A stretch of 64,000 nucleotides of DNA from Diphasiastrum complanatum (Eukaryota; Streptophyta; Lycopodiopsida; Lycopodiales; Lycopodiaceae): NCBI GenBank assembly GCA_029204225.1, contig CM055102.1:13539838-13603837 (forward strand), written 5' to 3'. The notes below the pieces were generated by a model, which was given only the letters and a program-made list of their open reading frames with translations, was not told where the DNA came from and searched no databases. The translations under genes were made by a program, and so were the position numbers. Numbering within the stretch: the first letter of the stretch is position 1; every line of letters begins with the position of its first letter. Below, in pieces: positions 10,560 to 22,582 of the stretch.

Positions 10560-11040
10560 TGTCGCTCGTCGAAGGCTGCACCCAGGTTGGGCTTAATGGC
10601 GCGAGGTATTTTGCGCCCGCCAAATTGGGTCTCTGCCACTTGGACTTTTTTCAACCGTCGATTCTCCAGACCTGGCAAAATCGAATACGTAATATTAAAT
10701 CTAATGGTCTCGCGCTCTCAATCATAGCGTGCTTTTCAGGAATGCTTGAGCCTTAAAGGCACTACGTGGGCCAAATGGGTTTTGGCCCCAGCCCAGTGTT
10801 TGGGCACCATGTGGCGCACTACCCATGAGGAGCTGCCCACCAAAATGGGTTGGCACAACTGGATTTTCGCAGGTGCAGGGTGCGGTCCCGGGCAGAGGCA
10901 CAAATGGTGTCGGGCAGCCCCAGGGTGGGCACCGAGCAAGGCCAGACGACACCGGGCAACACCCAGGCACACACATGCAAAGATAATGCACATTTTGCCT
11001 ATATATTTGCGCTCAAAAATCCCACGAAAACGCTTATGGG
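10560..11040. other. Unassigned, moderately GC-rich stretch
   Basis: Several overlapping frames are open (for example 10746-11279 on the plus strand), but none shows a recognisable motif. The sequence is GC-richer than its surroundings. It may be part of an old repeat. Confidence 0.35.
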
Positions 11041-11042
11041 AT

Positions 11043-11087
11043 AAATTTTGGTTGCCCCGACACGTGGTGCACGGGCAACCAAATTTT
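11043..11087. repeat. Hairpin with a G-box in its loop
   Basis: AAATTTTGGTTGCCC (11043-11057) is the inverse complement of GGGCAACCAAATTTT (11073-11087), apart from one indel. The 15-nt loop CGACACGTGGTGCAC contains CACGTG. Confidence 0.6.
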
Positions 11088-11604
11088 TTTGAAAAAAAAA
11101 AGTGTGGCTATGGTGAAGCTGGGGCCAAACCGGCCAGTGCGTTGAAGATGTTTTGGGGGCGGGGGGCACGTTCCCACTCTTTCTCTTTTTTTTTTACTTT
11201 GTATCATTTGTTTTTAGAAATGGCCATGTGTGTTGATAATATATTGCATGTGGGGATAAACCCAAGTAAAAGCCTATGAATTTATGGAGGAGAAAAAAAA
11301 GACCTAACTATACATAATTTCACTTGGACTCAAAGAGTAAGACTAGGCTCCTTTCCCTACCTGTACATACTACTAATGTATTTTGATTCTTTTTCTTGCT
11401 GCATTATTTGAACCTGCATCATTCTGTACAATAAGAGTACAACTAGCATAATCTATGTACAATATTACATGTACAAATAGCATCATTGTGTACAATGTAT
11501 ATTCTCTAACTTCCACATTCATAGGCCAACCAACCCTCTTCTCAAGCGTGTGGGCTTCCAAAGTCTCAATATGTCCTCGTGACACATGCAATTGCAAGAT
11601 TCAG

Positions 11605-11706
11605 GATTTGATCTTGAATCTACAATGCAATTGGGTAGATGGAGATTTGATCTTGTGTCCACAATGCAATTGGGTAGATGGGGATTTGATCTTAAGCCTA
11701 CATTGC
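11605..11706 (+). repeat. 39-bp minisatellite, about 2.6 copies
   Basis: GATTTGATCTT begins units at 11605, 11644 and 11683, an exact 39-bp period. Each unit ends with CAATTGGGTAGATGG(A/G). No coding association. Confidence 0.85.
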
Positions 11707-12277
11707 TCTTGACCAACTTAAGTACAAAGGCGTATTGTATGTTGTTCATTTGCAAGATAAAGTCCTCATTTTGTGTGTTTTAAGCCTCCCACCATCTCTT
11801 CTTCCAACAACCCTACGTCTTATCATTTGAACTCAAAGCAAGAAGGACAATAAATCAAGTAGGAGGTCAATATGGTCACTCTCATACTTGATTCATGTAA
11901 TTTTAATAAAGGAGCAATATCTCTTGTACATATCCAAACATCTGCACAAAAACAAACAAAAGAAATGTAGAGAAAATGCATACTCTTGTGCTACAAGAAC
12001 TAGGAGAATACCTTGGTTCATAATTTTAAAAGGGCCATTTTGTAAGCTACAAAAGATTGATCGAACAAGAACAAGCCAAGGAGCAAGTTGAAGCAAGGCA
12101 ACCTATCCACCTTAATAATCAACCCTTGCACAAAAACATTGAGTATATGAATCCACCATCCCATGAAGATGTGGCACACAATTTGGACATTGTTGTGCCA
12201 TTAGATGAATTGTCTGTCTCTATGAACACACTTGAGCAACATAACATAAAAGCCTTAGTAGGACTATTAAGTAGTAG

Positions 12278-12397
12278 GTAATGGCCATTGGGAGGGCCAT
12301 TACCATAGATAATTCGGGACCCGACAGCGAGTGGCAGATGCCACAAGTTGCTCGGGGACAAATTATTTATGGTAATGGCCCGACCAATGGCCATTAC
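12278..12397. repeat. 120-bp inverted repeat with nested dyads
   Basis: The left arm 12278-12307 (starting GTAATGGCCATTGG) is the inverse complement of 12368-12397 with two mismatches over 30 bp. Weaker pairing extends about 8 bp further in. Each arm is itself a small dyad (GTAATGGCC ... GGCCATTAC), so alternative cruciforms are possible. No terminal duplication is obvious. Confidence 0.75.
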
Positions 12398-12789
12398 CGT
12401 GCGTAATCGAGTTTCACCTCATTTTTGTGTTGATTTTTGTTTGTCTTGGCACAGTCCAGAGGACTGGTCATTTTTCCATGGTGTGCTACCACATGAGAGG
12501 GCCATACTAAAATTTTTTAGCATACCAACTCAGATTTTGTATAATGTTCTCCCGGTAGCCCTTTGGGTGGCCTTAGAAACTGGGTGGCCCTCCAAGCAGC
12601 CTGGTTTCAGAATGTTCTCCAGTTCTATCCTGGTTTTGGAGAGGGGCGCTCCCTGCCCGTGATATGCCCTCGATGCTCGTGGAGATGGCGCGCTCACTGC
12701 CCTCGCTTGTCGTTGAGCTAAGTCTTCTGCATTCTTGGCATCCGGATTCAAAGTTGCTTGCATACAACGTCCTCTTCAATCATACGTGC

Positions 12790-13539
12790 CTTTGCAGGCT
12801 CTTTAGCACGGGATTTTCCGCAGAGGTCACAAGGCTCCTGTGCAGAGCATCTCGTACATGTCTTCACAACATTTTCCGCAACCACGAGAACCTGGCTCTT
12901 GCACAAACCTTCTGATCCATTTTTTATATTCATCTTCAAGCAATTTTTCACAACGCTGAGAAGGCTTGATAAAATCCTTAGAATCGTATTCCGAAGATTT
13001 CTCCCAACGATGAGGCCTAGGCGTTGGGCAGACTATCTGACACTTTCCTTTGAAACGCCTCCATAGCAATTTCTCCAACGATGAGCTGCAGGCTCTTGTG
13101 CAGACCATCTACTACGCTCCTTCGACACGTCTTCAGACCGTTTTCCCCTATGATGAGTTGATGGCTCTTGTGCAGAACATTTGATATGCTCCTTAGAAAC
13201 ATCTTCGGACCACTTTTTGGGACAATGAGCTGAATGCTCTTGAGCAGACCATCTGCTATCATCCTCTGGATCATCTTCAGACGTATCCAAATAAACATAA
13301 TAAGTTTGAGAACACCTCTTCGATCCTTTGCCACAGATGTCAGCTTCACAGTTATGTGATTTGCGCTTCACATGCAAACAATTCAACATATCGATCGGAC
13401 AGACATTGTGGGTAGTAAGAGTCCGTTGAGCTTTTCCTTTCAATCCATTCCTCAAAATTCTACGTCCTACCACATGACGTCGTTGTGGGTTCCGATAGCT
13501 GCAACAGTTTCCAGCTTCACTTGCACTTACATAATCCAT
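12790..13539 (-). pseudogene. Broken gene with 24-residue (72-bp) tandem repeats, function unknown
   Basis: From ATG at 13539 the minus strand is open for 168 codons. The N-terminus is Cys-rich (CCSYRNPQ, then CPIDMLNCLH and CEADICGKGSKRCSQ). From about residue 95 it enters tandem units of the form W/C-S-A-Q-E-x-x-x-H...S-E-D-V-S-K-E. The unit landmarks lie exactly 72 bp apart (plus-strand GGCTCT-like starts at about 13020, 13091, 13163 and 13235), so the repeat keeps frame. A TAG at 13033-13035 falls where the other units have TGG. Beyond it the repeats continue in shifted frames to about 12790 (CSAQEPCDLCGKSRAKEP). The tandem repeat is certain; that it once encoded a longer repeat protein is likely. 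I do not recognise the family. Confidence 0.5.
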
Positions 13540-14612
13540 TTGTAATAATCTATCTTTAAAACAGACAGCTGCCTATGACTTTTCAGCTATAATTCACATT
13601 TGGGACTGAACCAGAAATTTCAGAGATGATGAGATGCTGCCAGCCCACTAAGGCAATTGCTCGTAGATATGGATTTATTATATATTTTTCCACCACCATC
13701 GCCAAAGTCGGAAGCCAAAGAAGAACATGTACGCAGCCATGAGCATGAAGTGAGTAAGTGTGAGTAATGAATTACGTGCCTCTCTCTCTTTCTCTATCTC
13801 TCTCGCGTGCGATAGGCAGGATATGGAGGCTCATATGCGATGACGCTCAATAATCGGGGCCCTATATTATGCAATGCCCAAAAAGGCTTAAAAATGAGGT
13901 GAAAGTCAATTAAGTAGTCATATTGGGCTCCCTTAGGGACACTTCTTAGATCAGCTCTTGAATTGCAAATCGAGCTCAAAGACATGATCTATACTCAAGC
14001 ATGACTAAAAATGTTCTAATAGAAAATAAGCATGAGGATAAGTCACCCATGAGCGTTGACCTGCAACTAGAACATGTATCTACTCCAGTTGAAAACACGA
14101 CAACATCGCTCTTGAATGAAAACCAATTCGCGGATGTTGCTAGAACTGAAGGGAAGCAGTCCAACCTACTTATTCTCACAAATGTTGGAACATAATATGA
14201 TAGACCTTCTGAATTCCTCTCTAACCCTCAAAGAACATAAATAATTATCAACATTACAAACTTTTACAAGCCTATCAACCCTCCTCGCAACCCAGAAGCA
14301 AAACAGAATGTTTACAAATGCCAAGACAGTATGAAGAAGGTCAATATATGAAGAGAGGATTATTGGGGAACTATCTAGATCTTCAGATGCAAGAGATTCT
14401 AATCCTGGTAGCTATGAGGATGTCCCAAAAAATCAAGCATCACCACTCAGAAAAGGAATGTCCCTCTGATCAACAAAGAAAAGAAATCTTCTGAAATGAA
14501 ATCTAGGGATTTTGGAAAAAAAAAAAAAAAGACATCGACCGGCCTACAGAGTTGCATCGTACTACAATAGAAAATAGTCTATAGCCTATGTTGAGCATTT
14601 TGGGAAGTGGTG
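13540..14612. other. No convincing gene; target region of the next element
   Basis: There is a short CT-rich tract near 13780-13803 and one small plus-strand frame at 14001-14195 (MTKNVLIENKHEDKSP at its start), whose reading looks protein-like but has no known motif. The element at 14618-21614 is inserted here, and a further protein-like frame (21706-21969) follows on its other side. The two could be pieces of one interrupted gene; that is a guess. Confidence 0.35.
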
Positions 14613-14617
14613 ATAAC

Positions 14618-15135
14618 TGTGAGGGAAGCTCCTCAAGATCCTGCTTACAAACACAAACACAATGGATAACACACTATGGAGAAACCATCCAACCAAGTAG
14701 AACCATCCAATCAAACTCTAGAAGCTTCACCCCCAAGCCAAGGATTAGGAAGCATGAACGTAGAGTGAGAGCCTGACAATGAATCAATCACAAATGTGAG
14801 GAGTAGGACGAGTTTGGCCTCTTCTTATAGAGCCATGAACGATCTGTGCACATAGACGTGCAAGATCCTAACTCTCCTATACATAGATTCCTCCAGAATA
14901 GAGTCTCTATGCTTAGATTCTCTATTCATAGATTGCTATTGATAACTCTACACATGCACCTGTCCGAAATCTTGTACTAACTCTATTTAGTGAGTTCTGG
15001 GCCTCACAAGGATATTAGTTACTTTCGGGTCATGTCCAGTATGACGTGGCATAACTAATAGCTTGTTTCACTGGAGTACCGTGTATCCAAGAGTAGGAGT
15101 TTACTGAATCCTATGTACTGGTCATGGACATAACA
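14618..15135 (-). repeat. 3' LTR of copy A
   Basis: 518 bp, TGTGAGGG to ACATAACA on the plus strand. It lacks the 111-bp internal duplication seen in the 5' LTR. Confidence 0.9.
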
Positions 15136-15150
15136 TTCTTCCCTCCTTAA
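15136..15150 (-). other. Polypurine tract of copy A
   Basis: Reads TTAAGGAGGGAAGAA on the minus strand, directly before the 3' LTR start TGTTATGTCC. Confidence 0.8.
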
Positions 15151-15218
15151 ATTACTTCTATCGTCACCTTCATGTAAACTTAGTTTCAAACGACGTATAT
15201 GAAATACTGGGTGTGCAG

Positions 15219-16540
15219 TTAATTATCCTTGAAGATCAAGTTCATACGCCAAAGAATCAATTTTACATACAATCCTGAACGGTCCATAATGATGGGTAGA
15301 CAGTTTATAATGCTTCTTTGTACATAATGTCTTAGAATCTTTTGGAATCCTAAGATATACCCAGTAATCAACTTTAAAATCTCTTGAAGATCTTTTAAGA
15401 TCAGTATAGTGTCTATCTTGAGCACCACGGATAATATCCTTAGCCACTCTTGCATATCATGCAAAAAAGTAGCAACCTTCTAGATCTTAATAGACTTCAT
15501 CTCAACATTTACTGGAGATCTAGGTTGAAAACCGTACATAAGCATAAACGGACTGTAACCTATAGCAGAATGTTTTCTACTATTATATGCAAACTCAACC
15601 AGTGGAAGATAATCTTCCCAATGAGATTGCTTGTGAGAAATACACGTCCTCAAAATATCTTTAATAGTTTGATTAGTCCTTTCTGTCTGGCCATCTGATT
15701 CAGGATCATCAAATTAACCGGAACTCAAGGAAGTTTCTCTTTCATGGAATACTACTGACCAAAAGTGAGCTGTGAACTTATGATCTCCATCACTAACAAT
15801 GTCACTTGGCAGACCATACAAGTGAAATAATCTTTCAACAAAGATTTGGGCTAATCCAGAAGCCTTCATAGTTGACTTTATTGGTATGAAAGCAGCTAAC
15901 TTAGTTAACCAATCCACTACAACCCAAATATAATCATTTTGTTATTGGGTCTTTGGAAGTCCAACTGCAAAATCCATAGATATGCTTTCCCATCTCTTGT
16001 CAAGAATATCTAACGGATGCAACAAACCACCAGCCTTATGGCATTCAGCCTTTGCTATTTGACAGGGCTTCCATTTAACAACATATGACTCAACATGTGG
16101 CTTGAGCTTTGGCCAATAAAATTCCCTCTTAACCAAGTTGAGAGTCCTGTGTATACCGGGATGTCCTACACAGGGTATGTCATGACATTCAAACAAAATC
16201 TAATGTTTGAGCTCTTCATCCTCAGGTACGCAAACTTTTCCATTCCGAAATAGCAATCCATCTTGAATGGTAAACTATTCCACAATCTTCTTATCTTTCT
16301 TAGCTAGTTGAATCCCTTGTGTTTCTGACTCAACACTGTCCACCTTTCCTCCGGTCTGAACAATGCTCCAAATATGACCAAAATGGGAGTCTGATTCATA
16401 TTTTTCTCTCAGTGAAAGATATAGATCCGTGAAAATCTAGGTGAATGACAACTCATTCAGTTCGTCGATCTGACTAAGAGCAAACTTGATTAGAGTTGCC
16501 ACTTATGTAATGGATTTCATGATCAAATTTTTTGCATCAA
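15219..16540 (-). pseudogene. Integrase of copy A, broken
   Basis: The H2C2 zinc-binding N-terminus lies at 16196-15942 (ECHDIPCVGHPGIHRTLNL, then CxxC in KPCQIAKAECHKAGG). Core fragments lie at 15917-15714 (DWLTKLAAFIPIKST, then LYGLPSDIVSDGDHKFTAHF). The C-terminal part lies at 15464-15219 (VYLRIPKDSK, then YGPFRIVCKIDSLAYELD). Frame changes and stops separate the segments. The chromodomain seen in copy B is missing: coding homology ends at about 15220, near the polypurine tract. Confidence 0.8.
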
Positions 16541-17570
16541 TTCAGCCCATCGAGATGTTCTCCTCCAAAGATCATGTTTGGTTGCAAAAATACTTAAGAG
16601 GCTGGTGATCCGTACACACTATAAACTTACTACCATACAAGTAGTGTCTCCAGGTTTTAAGTGCATGAATTATAGCAAATAATTTATTTTCCTACGTAGT
16701 ATAATGCAATTGAGGACCAGTGAATTTTTTGCTCTCAAACGCTAGCGGCCTATCCATTTGTAATAGAACCACTCCAACTGCAATATCACTTGTGTCCATG
16801 CTCACGACGTAAGATAAGTCTGGAATTTGCAATTTGTAACATGGGAGCTGAAACAACCGTTGTTTTAAGTTTCTCAAAACATTGATTCAATTTCTCGTTC
16901 CAAACAACAGGTGGACTAGGTTGATTCCTCTTTTTCTTATTATTAACAAACCCTTTTGTCAGATTATTGAGTGGAGTTGCTAACTTAGCATAATCCTCAA
17001 TAAATCTCTTGAAGAAAAGTGTAAATGCTAAAAATGACTTTACGTGCCTCACAGTTCCCGGAATTAGCCACTCAGTCACAATCTTGATTTTATTCTTGTC
17101 AATCTTGATCCCATTAACTGTGATCTTATGACCGAGATAAAACAACTCTTGCTAAAAGAATTCACACTTGGTCTCTTTAGCGTAGAGTAACTCCCGATGG
17201 AGTTTCATCAAGACGATTCTTGAGTGCTCTATGTGTTCCATCAATGACTTACTATAAACAAGAATATCGTCTAGGAATATTACCACAAACTTCTCCAAAT
17301 ATGGACGAAATAAATCGTTCTTCATCATTTGCTGGAACATTGTTGGAGCATTCGTTAATCCAAATGGCAACATTAAGAAATCATAATGACCAAATCTAGA
17401 ACGAAATCCTATCTTTTGGACATCTTCCAATTTAATTCTTAATTGATGGCACCTTGTCTTGAGATCAATCATGGTGAAATACTTAGCTCCACCCAAGTGA
17501 TCTACAAGGTCATGCATCCTGAGTAATGGTATTTATTTTTGACAATCATCGTATTTGGTCCCTTATAATT
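16541..17570 (-). pseudogene. Reverse transcriptase and RNase H of copy A, broken
   Basis: 17517-17152 encodes the palm: YFTMIDLKTRCHQLRIK, LPFGLTNAPTMFQQMM and the catalytic box [13 protein letters not shown]. The thumb follows at 17145-16786 (YLGHKITVNGIKID, then VKSFLAFTLFFKRFI). The RNase H start lies at 16877-16692 (YVVSMDTSDIAVGVVLLQ). The frames are separated by stops, but this copy keeps the RT segment that copy B has lost. Confidence 0.8.
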
Positions 17571-17712
17571 AACACACATTTAGAAACCTCCATCTTTCTT
17601 TACTTTAAGAAGAACATGAGCGTCCCATGGTGATTTACTAGGTTGTATATGTCCCATCCTCAGATAGTTTTCTATTTGATTTGAAATCTCTCTCTCCTCT
17701 TTCTGAGAGAAC

Positions 17713-18330
17713 CTATAAGGTTGTCTTTCCTAGAATTAACTCAATCTTGTGGTCTACTGACCTAGATGGTGGCAAACTATGAGGTGATTCAAATGGAAAA
17801 ACATCTCTAAATTCATTTATGATCTGTTCTTTCATTGCTTGTTCATGATCTAAATTCACTAAGTTAAGAATTGTTGAGAATTCACAACCATTTAGATTCA
17901 TTCCCGGAACATCCACAATTGGAATAGCAAAAATAGAAAAAACTTCATACTCAAAATAATCCAATGTTTCCATCTCATTAACTGTAGAAATCTTATCCAA
18001 CAGATGTACAAAATTATTGTCAAATAATTTAACTACCTTATCACCCTCCTTGAAAGTGAGAACATGTTTCTCAAAATCAATTATCAGTCTATGTATCCTT
18101 GTATCAAAACTGGGAGCTTCAAGACTTTTATGTTTCAATTCTCCAACTCTGCTCTTGAAGCTAGATAAACTTTATATCTATGATTGCTGACTTTAGTTTC
18201 CAAGCTGAGTTTCTATACAAGACGAGAAATAATAAAATTATGAGTTGAACCACTGTCCAATAAAATACTACTTATTGATCTTTAATTGTGCCAAATAAAC
18301 GAAAAAATTCAATAGGCAAGAAAGTAGTAC
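17713..18330 (-). pseudogene. Protease region of copy A, broken
   Basis: 18138-17713 holds the segment after the protease fold (IDFEKHVLTFKEGDKVVKLF) and the linker to RT ([15 protein letters not shown]). The active-site segment, clear in copy B as LLDSGSTHNFINS, lies in the 18180-18330 region here but only in broken frames. Confidence 0.6.
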
Positions 18331-18439
18331 TAAAAGAACATTCACACTCACAATTTGTCAAGTTAATTTCCAAAGTCTTACCATTGCCTCCTGGGATCTC
18401 AATCATATGAGCAGACATTTTCTTCCTTCTGGACAAAAC

Positions 18440-19320
18440 TTCATCATATGTTCAAGCTTCTTACAAACGAAACATAAGTTCTCTTTTTTAGCCTTTTTTT
18501 CGGGACATAGATTTTTTAAATCTCTTTTTCTCCAGCTTCTTGGATTCCGAAGTTGCTTGATCTAATGCTTCAAAATATTTCGCTTGGTTTGGACTACGCT
18601 TCTTTCCCTTCTTGGATTTCAAGGTGGTTCAAATTGCGCAAACTGCTTCTTGGATACCACCACTGTGAAATCATATGCTTTCGAAATCTGAAACACATCC
18701 TTGAGGCTTTGAAACACATTTCGCCTGCATTCGTTCTGATAGTCGGCTGGCAAACCTTGGACACACTGCCAAATTGCCAACTTTGAATCGAATGATAGAA
18801 TCCTATTTCATAGGTCCATGAATTCCTAGATATAAGAGTCCTTAGCTCTTTGTACCCATTTTGCAGTTCACGAACTTTAGGTAGTAGTCAACGCCATCTG
18901 CTATCACGAAAGTTTTTTTGAAGACATCCGCAAAAGCATCTCAAATAGTTGGCTTCATCGGTAAATCTCGCCACCATGATGACACTTTGTCGCATAAGAA
19001 CAACATGACACTTTCAATTTTCTTCTCATATGGAACACCATTCAGATTGAAGTAACTGCTTCACTTAGCGAGCCAATCCTCGATGACTTTCGGTCTCTTC
19101 CCCTTATTCTCTCATGAATAAACCTTCGGTTGAAAATCGAGATTTGGTGAAGAAATCAACTTGACCTGGTTCAATAGAACGTCCATTTGCTAGTCTCTCA
19201 TCTAATTATGGTTATTCATATCATTAAGCACCATACTCAGCTGTTGACAAATCACCATATAAGATGGTGCAACCTGGATTTGCGCTTGATTTGAAGTTCT
19301 TCTTCAGCCATCTCGATTTA
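18440..19320 (-). pseudogene. Gag of copy A, broken
   Basis: It aligns by position and content with the better gag of copy B (26665-27390), but no minus-strand frame longer than 60 codons remains. The nucleotide match around 18540-18790 and 19080-19320 is clear, for example the Lys-rich nuclear-type stretch. Confidence 0.6.
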
Positions 19321-21046
19321 TTTATTCCTGAAAATCACTAAAGAAGTGAAGTACAATTGACCAAACTCTGACTGAAAATGACTTCCAATATGGTCAAATC
19401 ACTGTTTTTTAGTACATTTCATAAATAATTCAAAAGATTGGAAAATACTGAAAATTTTGAGTTTTCGATTTTTTTAATTTTTTAATTTATTTTTTACGTT
19501 ATTTAAAAATTCGTAAAAAACACTATCAGTTTTTAGGCAATCGAAATAAAAAAATGATTGACTATTCGATTCTTAAAATACTGAATTAATGTTTATCAGG
19601 CACGCATGACATGTGACATTAAACTGATTTTTTAAATTTATGTAAATTACAGGAAATTGTCAGCCATAAATCCAGATTTGTATCCTACCTGTTAGAGCAC
19701 ATGCGTATAACCACTCAAAATAGATCTAAATCACTCATGCATGTCAGAATCACTCTGAGAATCAACATGCAAACATTCCATGCAAGTATAGTACCACAAA
19801 TTAGAAAATTGACTTGCATGCAATTAGAACAATTCAAAATTTTGCCAATTTTAGTCACATTTTGCAAAACTTCAGATGATCATATCTTTGGCTACAGGAC
19901 ACCAAATTAGGTGCTGTAAGGCTAAGAACAGAGGGAGATCCAGTGAACAAGACACTTGCCACACCAGCCTACCACCTAGAATCCAGACATGTGATTTCAG
20001 AACAGCAAAAAAACCTATAGGAGGGCGCACTATTTGTAGACCATATGTTCAAAAAACATGCAAACACCATACCAAGCCTAAAAACGATGCTACCATCAGT
20101 CTTAAATGGTCAATTACAATTCCATGAAGCCTTCAAACAGATCCTATGAAGTAGTATGGGCTGAGAACCATGATTTCTTGATTTCTAGAAGTCAAAATAA
20201 CCTCAAACTTGATGGAATTGAAAGATAAGCCTCCACCCACCAATTTACAGGTTTGATAGCTTGCTGATAAGGTAAAAAGGAATGCTAATCATGCTATAAA
20301 AAAATTCAGAATGATCTCCTTATGGATCTAGAGAAATCCACCCTCCAAAATTCAACAAAAATGGTCAATTTTTACTCTTTTTTTACTTTCTACGTATTCA
20401 ATTTGTGGAATTCTTGGCTCTAACTTCAAGGACAACTTCTAAAGACTATGATTCATCTCTTTACAAGCTCTAAATGGGTTCTACATCCTCCTACCATCCA
20501 GTTTTATGAAAAAAAAAACAAGCAAAAAAACATGACTTTTGGCCTTTTTCTCCGATTTTTTCACTATCATAAATTGGAAATTTATGGCAAGAAACGTTTT
20601 TCTCCAATACATGCAATCCAAATTACAAAAATATAACCATCTTATTGATCTGACCTTGTTCGATTTTGGTTCTTACTATCTATCTTGTGTCAAAAAGCAT
20701 GAAAAACAAACAAATTTGACGAAAACATAGCCTAGAATCCAACATCATGGAAAGATCCAACATGCATCATTAATTTCAACTCTAATATGAAAGTACACTT
20801 GATGGAAAATTCAGATCTACACTAGATCTGAGTTACACATTCTAAAGCTCCAAGACAACACAAATTGGATTCCTAGCACAATTCTCCATAAATCTCAAAG
20901 AAATTTGGAGAGACATGGATCATGCAAATTGAAATTGGGAAGATCCACCAACTTGCAACCTTGCTCCACTCCTTGGATGAGAATACTAGTTGATCTCCAC
21001 CAAAGCTCCAATGAAAAGCACACCCTCTCCAAGCTTTGTAAGCCTT
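19321..21046 (-). other. Untranslated leader of copy A
   Basis: About 1.7 kb between the primer site and gag with no coding signal. It shares blocks with the leader of copy B (27436-28464), including a GGAGGGCGCACT motif near 20020 and the segment around 20110-20200. Confidence 0.6.
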
Positions 21047-21058
21047 GCTTTGATACCA
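21047..21058 (-). other. Primer binding site of copy A
   Basis: Reads TGGTATCAAAGC on the minus strand, one base inside the 5' LTR. It differs by one base from the initiator-Met site TGGTATCAGAGC of copy B. Confidence 0.8.
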
Positions 21059-21059
21059 T

Positions 21060-21614
21060 TGTGAGGGAAGCTCCTCAAGATCCTGCTTACAACACAAACA
21101 CAATGGATAACACACTATGGAGAAACCACCCAACCAAGTAGAAGCATCCAATCAAACTCTAAAAGTTTCACCCCCAAGCCAAGGATTAGGAAGCATGAAA
21201 GTAGAGTGAGAGCATGGCAATCAATCACAAATGGGAGGAGTAGGTGCGAGTTTGGCCTCTTCTTATAGAGCTATGGTTAGATTCTCTATTCATAGAATTG
21301 CTATTGATAACTCTACAACATGCACCTGTCCTAAATCTTGTACGAACTCCATTTAGTGTGTATTGGCCTCTTCTTATGGAGCTATGCTTAGATTCTCTAT
21401 TCATAGAATTGCTATTGATAACTCTACACATGCACTTGTCCTAAACCTTGTACTAACTCCATTTAGTGTGTTCTGGACCTCACAAGGATATTAGTTACTT
21501 TCGGGTCGCTTCCAGTATGACGTGGCATAACTAACAGCTTGTTTCACTGGAGTACCGTGTATCCAAAACTAGGAGTTATATATTGAATCCTATGTACTGG
21601 TCATGGACATAACA
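21060..21614 (-). repeat. 5' LTR of copy A with a 111-bp internal duplication
   Basis: 555 bp. GGCCTCTTCTTAT starts at both 21254 and 21365, giving a tandem duplication of about 111 bp that neither the 3' LTR nor copy B shows. Confidence 0.9.
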
Positions 21615-21705
21615 ATAATCATGTAGAAGCACCCTTGGGGGAAAAAGCCAGATCCCAAAAATAGGACTTTCAAGGAGATTCTTCTTTTATCTAGCTCACC
21701 AGAAA

Positions 21706-21969
21706 GTGCTTCCACAAAATTCCAAACCATGGAATTATAGAATCTATGTCCATGAAGACAAGGAAAACAAGGAAAACTTTGATGTGCCAACTTACTTCAA
21801 TGAGCTTTCTTACGAGAGCTTAGTTATCGACAATCCTACCCCATCCTCTCAACTATGGAGTCCTCCCTTTAAAATGGGTCAAAATCAACTTAGCAAAGTG
21901 TTCACTCGCAACACACTTAAAACTTTGGAAAGAACAAAAGGAAAGACTGTCTTAAAGAGAACAACATAG
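21706..21969 (+). CDS. Small unassigned ORF next to copy A
   Basis: 87 codons with balanced, protein-like composition (WNYRIYVHEDKENKENFDV, later SPPFKMGQNQLSKVF). It ends just before a CT microsatellite. No domain recognised; it may be an exon fragment of a gene broken by the retrotransposon. The start codon is uncertain. Confidence 0.25.
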   Translation: MLPQNSKPWNYRIYVHEDKENKENFDVPTYFNELSYESLVIDNPTPSSQLWSPPFKMGQNQLSKVFTRNTLKTLERTKGKTVLKRTT

Positions 21970-22032
21970 CTGAGATGCAGCAAAAAAAACCTTCTTAAAG
22001 GTCCTCCTCCTCCTCCTCCTCCCTCCCTCCTC

Positions 22033-22136
<104 letters not shown>

Positions 22137-22582
22137 CCCTTACAGTACCAAGAGATATGCTCACTTGGGAAATAGCACGCAAGCTATCAAAGGTGAAGGT
22201 AGATAAGATTGAGCTTTGCAAATGATCAATTTCAGCTACTTGTATTAAATCTGTCGACAAATCTGCTCTCTGTAAGCAAAAACACAGATCTAGGACATAA
22301 AGTAGAATTTAAATCTGATCAATGTAAAGTAGTCGATAGGATAGACAAGATCTTAGCACTTGGAAAGAGGCATGGATACTTGTACATATTAAGTCATTTC
22401 TTTTCTGCCCCTACTCAGGCACTTAATACTTCTATTCAAATAAATAAAAGTTTACTTTGGCATTATTTATAGACGACTTATTGAAGAAGCCTGACCTGAC
22501 TGACATATCAAGTATCATCCACTTGATGGGCCACATCAGCGACTTGTCGATGACCGAATAGTCGAAGCCTCCTCACGCTCAC

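Larger units (their letters stand above)
14618..21614 (-). mobile_element. Ty3/gypsy chromovirus-family LTR retrotransposon, copy A
   Basis: Minus-strand element with LTRs at 14618-15135 and 21060-21614, both TG...CA on the plus strand (TGTGAGGG...GGACATAACA). A polypurine tract lies inside the 3' LTR (15136-15150) and an initiator-Met primer site inside the 5' LTR (21047-21058). The flanks ATAAC (14613-14617) and ATAAT (21615-21619) look like a 5-bp target duplication with one change. The order from the 5' LTR is leader, gag, protease, RT, RNase H, integrase. All ORFs are interrupted by stops or frameshifts, so the copy is dead. It belongs to the same family as copy B. Confidence 0.9.

Noticed and set aside
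10746-11279. 177-codon plus-strand frame
   Set aside because: Open because the stretch is GC-rich; Cys/Trp/Arg-rich composition and several overlapping frames on both strands argue against coding.
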